Of a stretch of 64,000 nt of DNA, positions 15,784-25,504 are shown piece by piece (position 1 is the first letter of the stretch; every line of letters starts with the position of its first letter). Both the position numbers and the translations under genes were made by a program. Source of the DNA: Georgenia faecalis (lineage in GTDB: Bacteria; Actinomycetota; Actinomycetes; Actinomycetales; Actinomycetaceae); assembly GCF_003710105.1 (NCBI RefSeq), contig NZ_CP033325.1:2728001-2792000 (forward strand). The letters are read 5' to 3'. A model generated the notes under the pieces. It did no database searches. It was not told the origin of the DNA and worked only from the letters and a program-made list of their open reading frames with translations.

Positions 15784-18700
15784 TCAGGCGAGCTGGCGCC
15801 TCCGGTGGGCGAGGGCCAGGCCCGCGCCCGCGGCGAGGAGCAGCAGGCCGAGGGCGGCGGCCCCCAGGCCGGCGCCGGTCACCGGCATGTCCCCGCCAGG
15901 TGCGCCGGGTCCGTCGGCCTCGGGCGCCCCGTCGCCGGGCTCGCCCGTCGGGTCGCTCGGGTCCGTCGTCGGCCCCGTCGGCCCGGTCGGGTCCGTCGTC
16001 GGGTCGGTCGGGTCCGTCGTCGGGTCCGTCGGGTCCGTCGTCGGGTCCGTCGGCGTCTCGGTCGGGGTGTCCGTCGGGTCCGGCGTCGGGGCCGCGGAGG
16101 CCTCGACGAGGACCGCGACGGTCCGTGCCGGCACGGTGACGGTGCCGGCGGCGGCGTCCCAGGTGGTCCCCCGGACGACGTCGTCAGCTCCGGCCGCCTG
16201 GACCGGGGAGAGCGTGAGCTCACGCCCGGCCAGGTCGGTGACCGCCTGGGTCACCGGCTCCGGCGTCGCGTTGAAGACGACGAGCAGGCCGTCGAGCGCC
16301 GGGTCGACGTCCTCACCCACGGTGTCGTCCACCCGCATGGTGACCACGCCGGGGGCCGCCTCCGGGCCGGAGCCCGGGAAGGTGACCTTCTGCGCGATGA
16401 GGTCCGCCGAGCCGAGCCGGAACAGCTCGGTGGAGAACCGCAGCTCGAGCAGGTCCTGCGCCATGGCGCTCGACGCCGCGATGTCCTGCGGGGTCGGCGC
16501 GAGCGCCGGGTCCGACAGCAGCGGGCGCATGAGGTCCCAGTGCGTGCCGTTGTCCGCCTCCGGCGGCAGGCCGACGCCGAAGTTGTTGTCCTGGCCGGTC
16601 CAGTCGATGCGGTTGAAGTGGTCGCCGGAGTTGTAGCTGTTCCGGTCGAGCGACTTGCTGCGCAGCAGGTCCGTGCCGGCGTGCCAGAACGACGGCGTCT
16701 GGGACAGGGCCGTGGTGGCCAGCGACAGGGTGTTCATCCGCACCCGCTCCGCCATCGTGGTGTCGGTGGGGAGCTTGAGGGTGAGCAGGTCGAAGAGGGT
16801 CTCGTTGTCGTGGGCGTCCACGTACGTGATGACCTCCTCCGGCTGCTCGGCGTACCCGGCCGGTGCGCCGCGGTAGTCGATCTCGTCGCCCCGGCGCACC
16901 TCCCCGTCGGCGGTGAGGAAGGAGTACCCGGCGAGGTTGCCGGCCAGACCCAGGCGCACGAGGTCGCTCTGGTGCTGGAGGTCGGCGAGCTCCGCCTCCG
17001 GCGTCGGGAAGTACCCGGCGCCGTTGGGGTCGGTGTACAGGCCGGTGCCGAAGCCCTGCTGCTGGATGGTGCTGGAGTCCACCGGCGAGCCGCCGTGGAC
17101 GGCGTCGCGCAGCCGGTCGGAGAACGTCCCGATGCCGGTGCCGCCCAGCTCACCCTGCTTGGCCTGGACGAAGCGGGCGTTGCCCGCGACCTCTCCGAAG
17201 TCCCAGCCCTCGCCGTAGAGGTAGATCGCCGAACCGTCGACGCCGTCCTCCTCGAGCGTGAGGGCGTCGAGCGCCGCGCGGACCGCGAGCATGTTGTCCC
17301 GCGAGTGGTGGCCCATGAGGTCGAACCGGAAGCCGTCGACGCGGTAGTCCCGCGCCCACAGGACGACGGAGTCGACCATGAGCCTCTCGGCCATGGCGTG
17401 CTCCGTGGCGACGTTCTCGCAGCACGTGGAGGTCTCCACCGAGCCCGTCGGGGACAGGCGATGGTAGTAGCCGGGCACGACCCGGTCGAGGACCGAGCGC
17501 TCGGCCTGGCCGGAGGCGGAGGTGTGGTTGTACACCTCGTCGACGACCACCTGGAGGCCGGCCTCGTGCAGGCCGCCCACCATGGTGCGGAACTCGGCGA
17601 CCCGGGCACCGCCGTCCGGCTGGGTCGCGTAGGACCCCTCCGGGGTGGAGAAGTGCCAGGGGTCGTAGCCCCAGTTGAAGCCGTCCGCGTCGGCGACGGC
17701 GCCGACCGCGGCCTGCTGCTCCTCCGACGCCGGGCCGGCGTCGGCCGTGATCTCCGGCTCCGACTGGGCGGCCCGGTCCTCCTCGATCGTGGCGATGTCG
17801 AAGGTGGGCAGGAGGTGGACGGTGTTCATCCCCGCGTCGGCGAGCTCACGCAGGTGCGTCATGCCGGCGCTGTCGGGCTGGGCGAAGGCGAGGTAGGTCC
17901 CCCGCAGGTCCTCGGGCACCGACTCGTCGGAGATGGAGAAGTCGCGGACGTGGAGCTCGTAGATCGTCCGGTCGACCGGACGCTCGACGACGGGGGCCGG
18001 GGTGTCGGCCCACAGCTCGGGCGCCCACGCCTCGTCGGCGAGGTCGAGGAGGACGGAGTGGGTGGAGTTGCGGGTGAGGCCGACGGAGTAGGGGTCGGTC
18101 ACCTCGTTGGTCACCACCTCCCCCTCGGCGGGGACGTAGACCTCGACGGCGAAGCGGTAGGCGCGGTCGCGCCAGTCCGCCGCACCCTCGACCGTCCACG
18201 AGCCGTCGTCCTCGCGGGTCGCGGCGATCCGCTGGGGCTCGCCGTTCCCGGTGCCGTCGGCCCACAGGAGCAGGTCGACGTCCTTGGCGGTCGGTGCCCA
18301 CAGCGCGAGCGTCGGCTCACCGCCGTCCCACGTGACACCGAGCGCGCGGTCGGCGGCGTCGGCGGCATAGAGGTCGTCGAGGACCCCGGGGATCTGGACC
18401 CCGGTGAACGCGGTCGGGACGTCGCCCGCGCCGCGCTGGAGGACCATGAGCTGGCCGGTGAGGACCCGCTCCGTCGTCTCGCGGTCGAGGCCGTCGACCC
18501 GGAGGGCGACGTGGCCCGCGAGGTGCGGGTAGGCCGCGGCGAGCTCCTCGCCGATGCCGGAGGCCACGCGGGTGAGCGTCACCTCCTCACCGCCGTTCAC
18601 GGTGCCGTCGGCGAGCGTGATCCCGCCGGTGGGGGCGTGGTGGAGCGACCACGTGAGGTCGGCCGGGTCGGCGCCGCCGAGCAGGTCGGTCGGCCACGCG

Positions 18701-21700
18701 ATCGTCGTCGCGTCGAGCCAGTGCGCGCCGAGCTGCCCCGCCCCCGCCACCGGCGGGTCGGTCACCTCGATGGTGAGCTGGTGCGTCGCGATGTCGTAGC
18801 TGAAGACCACGAGCTTGCCCTCCGTCGCGCTGAAGGGGATGTTGGCGCCGTTGAGGGCACCGTTGGCGCCGTAGTTCTCGGCCCAGCCGAGGTTGTGGGC
18901 CACCTTGACCTCGTACGCACCGGTGGGCAGCGCGTCCGTCGACCAGGTGTACACGCCGTCGCCGTCGACGTCCTGCATCCAGGTGGCGAGGCAGTCGGGC
19001 TGCCAGTCACCGGGGCACCCGGCCTCGCTCTGGTAGCTGCCGGGCAGCGTGATGAGCGGGCCCTCGGCGCTGGACGTCACCACGTGGGTGATGGGGTCGT
19101 AGTAGAAGGTGATGGGACCACCGGCGTGGGTGTAGGCGATGTTCGCCCCACCGGGCACGCCGCCGACGCCGTAGCTGACGTCCCACGTCCCGCCGACGGC
19201 GGCCTTGTACTCGTAGGAGCCGGCGGGCAGGTCGAACGTCGCGGAGTACGCGCCGTCGGGACGCTGCGTGAGGACCGCGGCCTCGCAGTCGGGCGCCCAG
19301 TCCGCGGTGCAGCCCATCTCCGTGTTGTGGCTGCCCGGGACGGTGACGAGCTCGGACTGGCCGGGACCCTCGTCGACGCTGAGGTCGACGGCCTGGTCCA
19401 CCGAGCCGACGGTCGAGGCGGCGACGCGGTGGCCCGCGGCGTCCTCCGTCACGGCGCGGTACTCGACGAGCGTGCCGCGAGGCAGGTCGCTCGCGTCGTG
19501 GAAGACCCGGGGCGTGTCGCCCTCGGCGACGCCGAGCGCCGTCCAGTCCTCCTCGCCGACGAGGCGGTAGGCGAAGCTCGTCTCGGCCCACACGTCGTCG
19601 GCGACGTCGGCGCTCACCGGGACCATGCCGGTGACCTTCGCCCCGGGGGTCGGGGTCAGGGTGACGTCACCGGCGGCGGCGGGCTCGCCCACGGTCTCGT
19701 CGGCGACGAGCACGAGGGCCTCGAGGCCGGGGACGGTGAGGGTGAGCGCACCGTCGGCGCCCGCGGTGACCGTACCGGCGTCACCGTAGCGCGAGGTGTA
19801 GGTCGCCCCGGGCGTGAGGGTGGTGAAGGTGACCGTCCGCGCGGCGGCCGCGTTGTTGACGGCGACGACGTGCTCGACGCGCTCGTCGACGTCGACACGG
19901 GCGAAGGCGTAGACGCCGGCGCCCTCGTCGGCGTGCAGCTCGACCTGGGCGCCGGTGGTGAGCGCCGGCGTGCTCGAGCGCAGCTCAGCGAGCTCGGCGA
20001 TGTGCGTGTACAGCGGGACGTCGGTGTCGAACCGGTCCTGCGAGCCGATCGGCTCCCCGTACAGCGTGAGCTCCTGCTGGTACTGCTCGGTCTGGCTGGC
20101 GAAGAGGCTCTGCCGGGCGTCCTTGTCCCCGCCCGCACCGACGAAGCCCTGCTCGTCGCCGTAGTAGACGACGGGCTGGCCGCGGGTGAGGTACATGAGG
20201 GAGTGGGCGAGCATGGAGCGGTCGAGCTCCGCGCCCGCGCCGTCGAGGAAGAACCCGACGCGGCCCATGTCGTGGTTGCCGAGGAAGGTGGGCAGGGCGT
20301 CGGCGGTCGTCGTCGGCGTCGTGTAGTAGTCATCTGAGGCGAACAGCGCGGACAGCGCCTGGGCGGTGGCGCCCTTGGCGTAGTTGACCGCGGCCGACTG
20401 GAACGCGAAGTCGAGGACCGAGCTCATGTCGGTCTCACGGACGTAGGGCGAGAGCAGGCGGGCGTCGGCGTCGTAGACCTCGCCGAACATGAAGAACTCC
20501 TCGTTGCCCTGGGCGCGGGCGTGGTCGAGCACCTCGGTGCTCCACTCCTCCCAGAACTCGAAGTTCACGTGCTTGGCGGTGTCGATCCGGAAGCCGTCGA
20601 TCCCCAGGTCGATCCAGTCCTGGTAGACGTCGATGAAGCCGTCGACGACGCGCGGGTGCTCCGTCATGAGGTCGTCGAGCCCGGAGAAGTCGCCGTAGGT
20701 GACGGACTCGCCGGACCACGTCGAGTCGCCCCGGTTGTGGTAGAGCGTGACGTCGTTGAGCCACGCGGGGGTCCGCTGGAACTCGGGGTTCGCCACGGGG
20801 GTGTACGGGAAGGAGACCTCGGGGTCCAGCGCCGGGAAGTCACCCGTGCCGGCGTAGTCGGCGGGGTCGAACGGCGCACCGTCCGCGTCCCGGTAGGGGG
20901 ACGTCTCCTGGTCGACGTAGGAGTACTGGCCCTCGGTGTAGGAGATGACGTCCGCGGTGTGGTTGGTGATGATGTCGAAGTAGACCTTGATCCCGCGGTC
21001 GTGGGCGTCGTCGATGAGCGCCTCGAGCTCGGCGTTGGTGCCGAGGTGCGGGTCGATCCGGGTGAAGTCCGTGACCCAGTAGCCGTGGTACCCGGCGGAG
21101 GCGTTCGCGCCCTCGCCCTGGACCGGCCGGTTGGCGAACGACGGCGTGAGCCAGATGGCCGTCGTGCCCAGGCCCTCGATGTAGTCGAGCTGGGAGTGCA
21201 GGCCGGCGATGTCGCCGCCCTGGTAGAAGCCCTTGTCCGTGGGGTCGAAGCCGGAGACGAGGCGGTCCTCGCCCAGCCCGGCGGTGTCGTTCGTCGGGTC
21301 GCCGTTGGCGAACCGGTCGGTCATGACGAAGTAGAACTGCTCCTGGGCGCCGGCCTGGCGAGCCGGCTCGGCGACCAGGGCGTCGTCCGCGGGCGTGTAG
21401 TCGCCCGCGAGGTCGAGGACCTCGAGGCCGACGCGGTCGACGTTGTCGTCGAAGACGAACCGCAGCCGCGTCTCACCGGCGAGGGGAAGCGCGAAGTTCG
21501 TCTCGCCGCCGTCGACGCCGTAGGCGTCCTCCCAGTCCCCGCCGAGGGCGACCTTGAACTCGTGGTCGCCGGCGGGGACGTCGAACTCGGCGGCGAAGAC
21601 GCCGGCGGTCTCGGTGGCGGTCAGGGCGGTGGCCTCGCACGCGGGCGCCCAGTCCTCGGCGCAGCCGAGCTCGGCCTGGAAGCTGCCGACGAGGACCGGG

Positions 21701-21822
21701 AGGTGGTCGTCGGCTCGGGCGGGTGGGGCTAGGGGCCCAGCGCCGGCACCGGCGAGGCCGATGAGGGCGAGAGCGGGCAGCAGCGCGGTAGCGACGCGCC
21801 GTCGGGTGGTGCTCACGGGCAT
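15784..21822 (-). CDS. Secreted, wall-anchored bifunctional alpha-amylase/pullulanase
   Basis: A 2012-residue extracellular enzyme joining two GH13 glycosidases. Order: Sec signal peptide (1-37, ending near PARADD); an X25/CBM-like module (~40-135); an alpha-amylase domain (~155-650) with GFRIDTAKH (Asp ~415), MFGEVYD (Glu ~445) and FLGNHDMGR (Asp ~515); a Fn3-like stretch; two more X25-like modules (~830-1020, repeating CxxDWxPDC); pullulanase N-domains; and a pullulanase domain (~1290-1760) with GFRFDLMGHH (~1507), YLYGEGWDFGE (~1539) and VDAHDNETLF (~1667). The end has a Thr/Asp/Pro repeat linker, MPVTG, a hydrophobic helix and RRR, a sortase-type anchor (LPxTG variant). It should cut alpha-1,4 and alpha-1,6 bonds in starch or glycogen. 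The ATG has an AGGAGT site, and the upstream region carries a promoter with maltose-type operators. Confidence 0.92.
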   Translation of the reverse strand: MPVSTTRRRVATALLPALALIGLAGAGAGPLAPPARADDHLPVLVGSFQAELGCAEDWAPACEATALTATETAGVFAAEFDVPAGDHEFKVALGGDWEDAYGVDGGETNFALPLAGETRLRFVFDDNVDRVGLEVLDLAGDYTPADDALVAEPARQAGAQEQFYFVMTDRFANGDPTNDTAGLGEDRLVSGFDPTDKGFYQGGDIAGLHSQLDYIEGLGTTAIWLTPSFANRPVQGEGANASAGYHGYWVTDFTRIDPHLGTNAELEALIDDAHDRGIKVYFDIITNHTADVISYTEGQYSYVDQETSPYRDADGAPFDPADYAGTGDFPALDPEVSFPYTPVANPEFQRTPAWLNDVTLYHNRGDSTWSGESVTYGDFSGLDDLMTEHPRVVDGFIDVYQDWIDLGIDGFRIDTAKHVNFEFWEEWSTEVLDHARAQGNEEFFMFGEVYDADARLLSPYVRETDMSSVLDFAFQSAAVNYAKGATAQALSALFASDDYYTTPTTTADALPTFLGNHDMGRVGFFLDGAGAELDRSMLAHSLMYLTRGQPVVYYGDEQGFVGAGGDKDARQSLFASQTEQYQQELTLYGEPIGSQDRFDTDVPLYTHIAELAELRSSTPALTTGAQVELHADEGAGVYAFARVDVDERVEHVVAVNNAAAARTVTFTTLTPGATYTSRYGDAGTVTAGADGALTLTVPGLEALVLVADETVGEPAAAGDVTLTPTPGAKVTGMVPVSADVADDVWAETSFAYRLVGEEDWTALGVAEGDTPRVFHDASDLPRGTLVEYRAVTEDAAGHRVAASTVGSVDQAVDLSVDEGPGQSELVTVPGSHNTEMGCTADWAPDCEAAVLTQRPDGAYSATFDLPAGSYEYKAAVGGTWDVSYGVGGVPGGANIAYTHAGGPITFYYDPITHVVTSSAEGPLITLPGSYQSEAGCPGDWQPDCLATWMQDVDGDGVYTWSTDALPTGAYEVKVAHNLGWAENYGANGALNGANIPFSATEGKLVVFSYDIATHQLTIEVTDPPVAGAGQLGAHWLDATTIAWPTDLLGGADPADLTWSLHHAPTGGITLADGTVNGGEEVTLTRVASGIGEELAAAYPHLAGHVALRVDGLDRETTERVLTGQLMVLQRGAGDVPTAFTGVQIPGVLDDLYAADAADRALGVTWDGGEPTLALWAPTAKDVDLLLWADGTGNGEPQRIAATREDDGSWTVEGAADWRDRAYRFAVEVYVPAEGEVVTNEVTDPYSVGLTRNSTHSVLLDLADEAWAPELWADTPAPVVERPVDRTIYELHVRDFSISDESVPEDLRGTYLAFAQPDSAGMTHLRELADAGMNTVHLLPTFDIATIEEDRAAQSEPEITADAGPASEEQQAAVGAVADADGFNWGYDPWHFSTPEGSYATQPDGGARVAEFRTMVGGLHEAGLQVVVDEVYNHTSASGQAERSVLDRVVPGYYHRLSPTGSVETSTCCENVATEHAMAERLMVDSVVLWARDYRVDGFRFDLMGHHSRDNMLAVRAALDALTLEEDGVDGSAIYLYGEGWDFGEVAGNARFVQAKQGELGGTGIGTFSDRLRDAVHGGSPVDSSTIQQQGFGTGLYTDPNGAGYFPTPEAELADLQHQSDLVRLGLAGNLAGYSFLTADGEVRRGDEIDYRGAPAGYAEQPEEVITYVDAHDNETLFDLLTLKLPTDTTMAERVRMNTLSLATTALSQTPSFWHAGTDLLRSKSLDRNSYNSGDHFNRIDWTGQDNNFGVGLPPEADNGTHWDLMRPLLSDPALAPTPQDIAASSAMAQDLLELRFSTELFRLGSADLIAQKVTFPGSGPEAAPGVVTMRVDDTVGEDVDPALDGLLVVFNATPEPVTQAVTDLAGRELTLSPVQAAGADDVVRGTTWDAAAGTVTVPARTVAVLVEASAAPTPDPTDTPTETPTDPTTDPTDPTTDPTDPTTDPTGPTGPTTDPSDPTGEPGDGAPEADGPGAPGGDMPVTGAGLGAAALGLLLLAAGAGLALAHRRRQLA
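15960..16080. repeat. Thr-Asp-Pro linker tandem repeats
   Basis: Imperfect 9-24-bp units (GGGTCCGTCGTC and similar) encode PTDPTTDPTDPTTDP near the C-terminus of the amylase-pullulanase. This is a wall-spanning spacer of the kind found before sortase anchors. Confidence 0.8.
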
Positions 21823-21840
21823 GGGGACTCCTGTGTCTCC

Positions 21841-21860
21841 GAGCCACGGGCGCGTGGCTC
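21841..21860 (-). other. Hairpin at the 5' end of the amylase-pullulanase mRNA
   Basis: A perfect 8-bp stem with a 4-base loop (GAGCCACG-4-CGTGGCTC) lies between the -10 box (21867-21872) and the ribosome site. It should form at the very 5' end of the transcript and may stabilise the mRNA or serve as a further operator. Confidence 0.7.
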
Positions 21861-21866
21861 GGGCTG

Positions 21867-21914
21867 AGCCTAGGGGTCCTGCAACGACCGTGCAAGACCT
21901 TGCAACCGTTTCAA
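21867..21914 (-). promoter_or_regulatory. Amylase-pullulanase promoter with LacI/MalR-like operators
   Basis: On the minus strand, TTGCAC (21890-21895) and TAGGCT (21867-21872) are separated by exactly 17 bases, a near-consensus sigma-70-type promoter. Just upstream and over the -35 lie a dyad TGCAAG-2-CTTGCA (21891-21904) and a LacI-type site TTGAAACGGTTGCAA (21900-21914). CTTGCA half-sites are known for the maltose regulator MalR in Streptomyces, which fits a starch-degrading enzyme. No lacI/malR gene is in the window, so the repressor is encoded elsewhere. Confidence 0.75.
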
Positions 21915-21946
21915 TGGAGCCGGTTCGCGTGCGGGCGGCGACGGCG

Positions 21947-23182
21947 TCAGCGGAAGTGCCGGACGGCGTGCTCGGGCCCGCGGTGGTCGCGGTGGAACTG
22001 CCCGCCCGGCACCTCCAGCGAGCCGTCCGCCCGCCGGAACGCCTCCACCACGAACGGGAGCCGCCGGTTGACCTTGGCGCGGCGCTCCGCCGCCGTGCGG
22101 CCGAGGTACTGGTCGTCCCGGTCGATGAGGTGACCGACGAGGTAGGTGCGCCCGCCGGTCTCGACGACGCACGCGTTCCCAGGGTTCTTGACGTCCTCGT
22201 TGCCCTCGAGCACCACGTCGTCGAGGACCCCGTCCGGCCCCGTGCGCGAGGCGAACCCGGCGTCGCCGGGGAGGGCCTGGAGGACCGCGTAGCCGCCGTA
22301 GCGGTACCAGTCGTACTCGGCCCCGGGCTCGTCGGGGAAGGCCCACTCGCGCGGCTTGTCGTTGGCGAAGCAGTCGGCCCCCGAGGTGAGGAGCAGGTCC
22401 CCGGCGAGGTAGGGCGCCTCCTGGACCCGGTGGTAGACGTCGCCCGCCCGCGGCGCGAGCAGGCGCCGGACCGGCCCGGACGGGACGCGGACCCGCGTGC
22501 CGGTGTCGTCGAGGGCGTGCTCGGTGATGTCCGCCCCGTCGGAGCCGAGGACCAGGGCCCACCCGTCGTCGCCGAGATGGACGAACGGGTCGATGCAGCG
22601 GTAGCCGGGCCCGGAGAGCAGCGGCGCCGCAGTGCGGTCGAGGAACGGCCCCTCGGGGCGGTCCGCCGTCGCCACGCTGACGTGGCTCGTCACGGACCCG
22701 GCCAGCCTGCGCGCCGGGTCCCGGTACCGCGTGAGGACGAGCGAGTAGTACAGCAGCGCCGTGCCGCTCGGGGAGAGCACGGGGTGGGAGGCCCACACGG
22801 ACACCGCGACGTTCCCGGACGGGAGCCACTGCGGCAGGGCCGCCAGCGCGTCGAAGGGGAGCAGCTCCCAGGCGTGCAGGTCCCTCGACCGCGCGACCTG
22901 CGCCCGGACGGGCACCACGGTGAACCCGTCGCTCACCCGCTCGCCGCTGGCGACGAAGGGTCCCTCGCTGCCGCCCGCGCTCCTGGTCCGCGCCAGGCGC
23001 GTGGTCGCGGTCCCGTACATGTAGAACGTCCCGTCCACCTCGACCACCGTCGGGTCGGCGAAGTCCTCCTGGAGGACCGCGAGGTCCGACGCCCGGGGGT
23101 AGCGCCCGCCGCTGCGGTACGCGAGGACCGCTCCGTCCGGGCCGACGTGGTGGCCGCGAGCGCCGTCGTAGGACCAGTCCAC
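21947..23182 (-). CDS. GH43-like (five-bladed propeller) glycosidase
   Basis: A 411-residue protein with a glycoside hydrolase family 43/32-like fold. It has no signal peptide and is therefore probably cytoplasmic. Segments expected around the three catalytic acids are visible: FADPTVVEVDGTFYMYGTA (base Asp), CIDPFVHLGDDGWALVLGS (pKa-modulating Asp) and VQEAPYLAGDLLLTSG (acid Glu). The substrate may be an arabino-, xylo- or galacto-oligosaccharide; sequence alone does not tell. The GTG start at 23182 has a GGGGAGGGGG ribosome site. It lies 19 bases after the stop of the tetR gene on the same strand, so the two form an operon under the TetR operator. Confidence 0.75.
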   Translation of the reverse strand: MDWSYDGARGHHVGPDGAVLAYRSGGRYPRASDLAVLQEDFADPTVVEVDGTFYMYGTATTRLARTRSAGGSEGPFVASGERVSDGFTVVPVRAQVARSRDLHAWELLPFDALAALPQWLPSGNVAVSVWASHPVLSPSGTALLYYSLVLTRYRDPARRLAGSVTSHVSVATADRPEGPFLDRTAAPLLSGPGYRCIDPFVHLGDDGWALVLGSDGADITEHALDDTGTRVRVPSGPVRRLLAPRAGDVYHRVQEAPYLAGDLLLTSGADCFANDKPREWAFPDEPGAEYDWYRYGGYAVLQALPGDAGFASRTGPDGVLDDVVLEGNEDVKNPGNACVVETGGRTYLVGHLIDRDDQYLGRTAAERRAKVNRRLPFVVEAFRRADGSLEVPGGQFHRDHRGPEHAVRHFR

Positions 23183-23201
23183 ACCGGCCCCCTCCCCGCC
23201 G

Positions 23202-23903
23202 TCACTGCCCGACGAACGCCTCGATGCGGTCGAGGAGGGCCTCCAGCGCGGTCTCGAACTCCTCCGTGGCATGGTCGACGGACAGCGTGCCGCGCAGCCT
23301 GAGGACCGTGGGGTAGTCGGCGATGTCGGCCGACGTGGTGGGCATGTCCGCGCCGCCCTCGTCCAGGGTCTCCTCCGTCATCGCCTGGGCGCCGCCCTGC
23401 GCGACGGCGAGGAGCAGCTGGCCGAGCAGGAAGCTCGTGAACGCGCGGTAGGTGATCACCGCGTGCTCCTCGGTGAACCCCATCTCCAGGAGGGTCCGCA
23501 GGAAGTCCTCGACGACCTCGAGGTTACGCAGCGGTGGTCGCAGCCACGGCGCCGCGGGATGGCGGGTGGCGACGAGCGGGAAGGTCTGCGGGTAGCGCAG
23601 GGCGATGTCGCGGACGGCGTGGGCGACGCCCTGGAGGTACGCCTGCCAGCCCCCGCGCGGGCCGAGGTCCATGTCGGCGGAGCGCTCGACGCCGGCGGTG
23701 ACGGTGTCGACGATCGCCTCGAGGAGGTCCTCGCGCCCGTCGACGTAGCGGTAGAGGGCCATGGCCTCCACGCCGAGGGCACTGCCGAGGCGCCGCATGC
23801 TCAGCGCGTTGACCCCCTCGGACTCGACGATCCCGATGGCCGTGTCGATGACGAGGCCCCGGTCGAGGGTCGGACGGGGCCGCTCGCTCGCCCGCTCGCT
23901 CAC
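23202..23903 (-). CDS. TetR family transcriptional regulator
   Basis: A 233-residue TetR-type repressor. The N-terminal HTH is at residues ~14-60 (IVESEGVNALSMRRLGSALG, then VEAMALYRYVDGREDLLEAI), followed by a helical ligand domain (~75-225) resembling that of TetR itself. The GTG start has an AAAGGGGGG ribosome site. Immediately upstream is a perfect 12-bp inverted repeat (23945-23971), which covers both this promoter and that of the divergent STAS gene. It therefore likely represses itself, the GH43-like gene behind it and the STAS gene. Ligand unknown; a glycoside is a guess from the neighbour. Confidence 0.9.
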   Translation of the reverse strand: MSERASERPRPTLDRGLVIDTAIGIVESEGVNALSMRRLGSALGVEAMALYRYVDGREDLLEAIVDTVTAGVERSADMDLGPRGGWQAYLQGVAHAVRDIALRYPQTFPLVATRHPAAPWLRPPLRNLEVVEDFLRTLLEMGFTEEHAVITYRAFTSFLLGQLLLAVAQGGAQAMTEETLDEGGADMPTTSADIADYPTVLRLRGTLSVDHATEEFETALEALLDRIEAFVGQ

Positions 23904-23941
23904 GTCGCCCCCCTTTGCGCGGCGCTGCCGTGCGCCACGTT

Positions 23942-23974
23942 TACATCGTAAACCGCATCGGTTTACGATGTCAC
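23942..23974. promoter_or_regulatory. TetR operator with overlapping divergent promoters
   Basis: A perfect inverted repeat CATCGTAAACCG-cat-CGGTTTACGATG spans 23945-23971. Each arm contains a TACGAT -10 box: 23965-23970 for the rightward promoter (-35 TTACAT at 23942) and 23946-23951 for the leftward one (-35 TGACAT at 23969-23974), both with 17-base spacers. The two promoters occupy the same DNA back to back, so one bound repressor would block both. Confidence 0.88.
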
Positions 23975-24026
23975 CCGTCCGTGCGGCGTCTCACCGCCGC
24001 CACGGCACTCGGGGGGAAAGGCCACC

Positions 24027-24398
24027 ATGGAGAGCACCACAGAGGAGCCCTACGGCTCCGTCGCGCTCATCACGTCGCACGGTCGCTCGCGCCTCGTCCT
24101 CACGGGCGAGATCGACCTCGGCGTCAAGACGCAGGTGCAGCCCGCCGTCGACGAGGCGCTCGGGCGGAACCTGCCCATCGACGTCGACGCCCGCGAGCTG
24201 CGGTTCATGGACTCCTTCGGCATCGCGACCCTCGCCGTCCTGGTCCGGCGCAGCCCGCACCGCGTGCGGCTCATCCAGCCGCCGGAGCTCGTCCGGTTCC
24301 TCCTCGACGTCACCCGCCTCGACAGCCTCGTCGACGTCCTCGACGAGGACCCGGGGCCCAACGAGGCGCACCCCGCCGGGCACACGACCGACGTCTGA
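24027..24398 (+). CDS. STAS domain protein (anti-sigma factor antagonist-like)
   Basis: A 123-residue single STAS-domain protein. SpoIIAA-like features are LTGEIDLGVKTQVQPAV near the N-terminus and ELRFMDSFGIATLAVLV around residues 57-73, where the Ser of MDSFG is the residue phosphorylated by anti-sigma kinases in this family. The C-terminal ~15 residues are acidic and disordered. No anti-sigma kinase or sigma gene is adjacent, so its partner is unknown. It is divergent from tetR and shares its operator, meaning a regulator of stress or sigma signalling may respond to the TetR ligand. Confidence 0.85.
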   Translation: MESTTEEPYGSVALITSHGRSRLVLTGEIDLGVKTQVQPAVDEALGRNLPIDVDARELRFMDSFGIATLAVLVRRSPHRVRLIQPPELVRFLLDVTRLDSLVDVLDEDPGPNEAHPAGHTTDV

Positions 24399-24460
24399 GC
24401 CGCCGCACGGGCGCGGCCGGGCCGTAGCCCTGCCGACCGACGCCTGCCCGTCGACGACGA

Positions 24461-24493
24461 CGCCCCCGTACCGGCAGGAGCGGTACGGGGGCG
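24461..24493. terminator. Bidirectional terminator between STAS gene and mdh
   Basis: A perfect 13-bp stem CGCCCCCGTACCG/CGGTACGGGGGCG with a 7-base loop between convergent genes. It should stop transcription from both sides. Confidence 0.85.
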
Positions 24494-24505
24494 TGGTCGC
24501 GCGGG

Positions 24506-25504
<999 letters not shown>

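Noticed and set aside
15679-20337. 1552-codon open frame antisense to the amylase-pullulanase
   Set aside because: It mirrors the codon pattern of the real gene in very GC-rich DNA, has Arg/Gly/Val-rich low-complexity composition and no domain motif or ribosome site.
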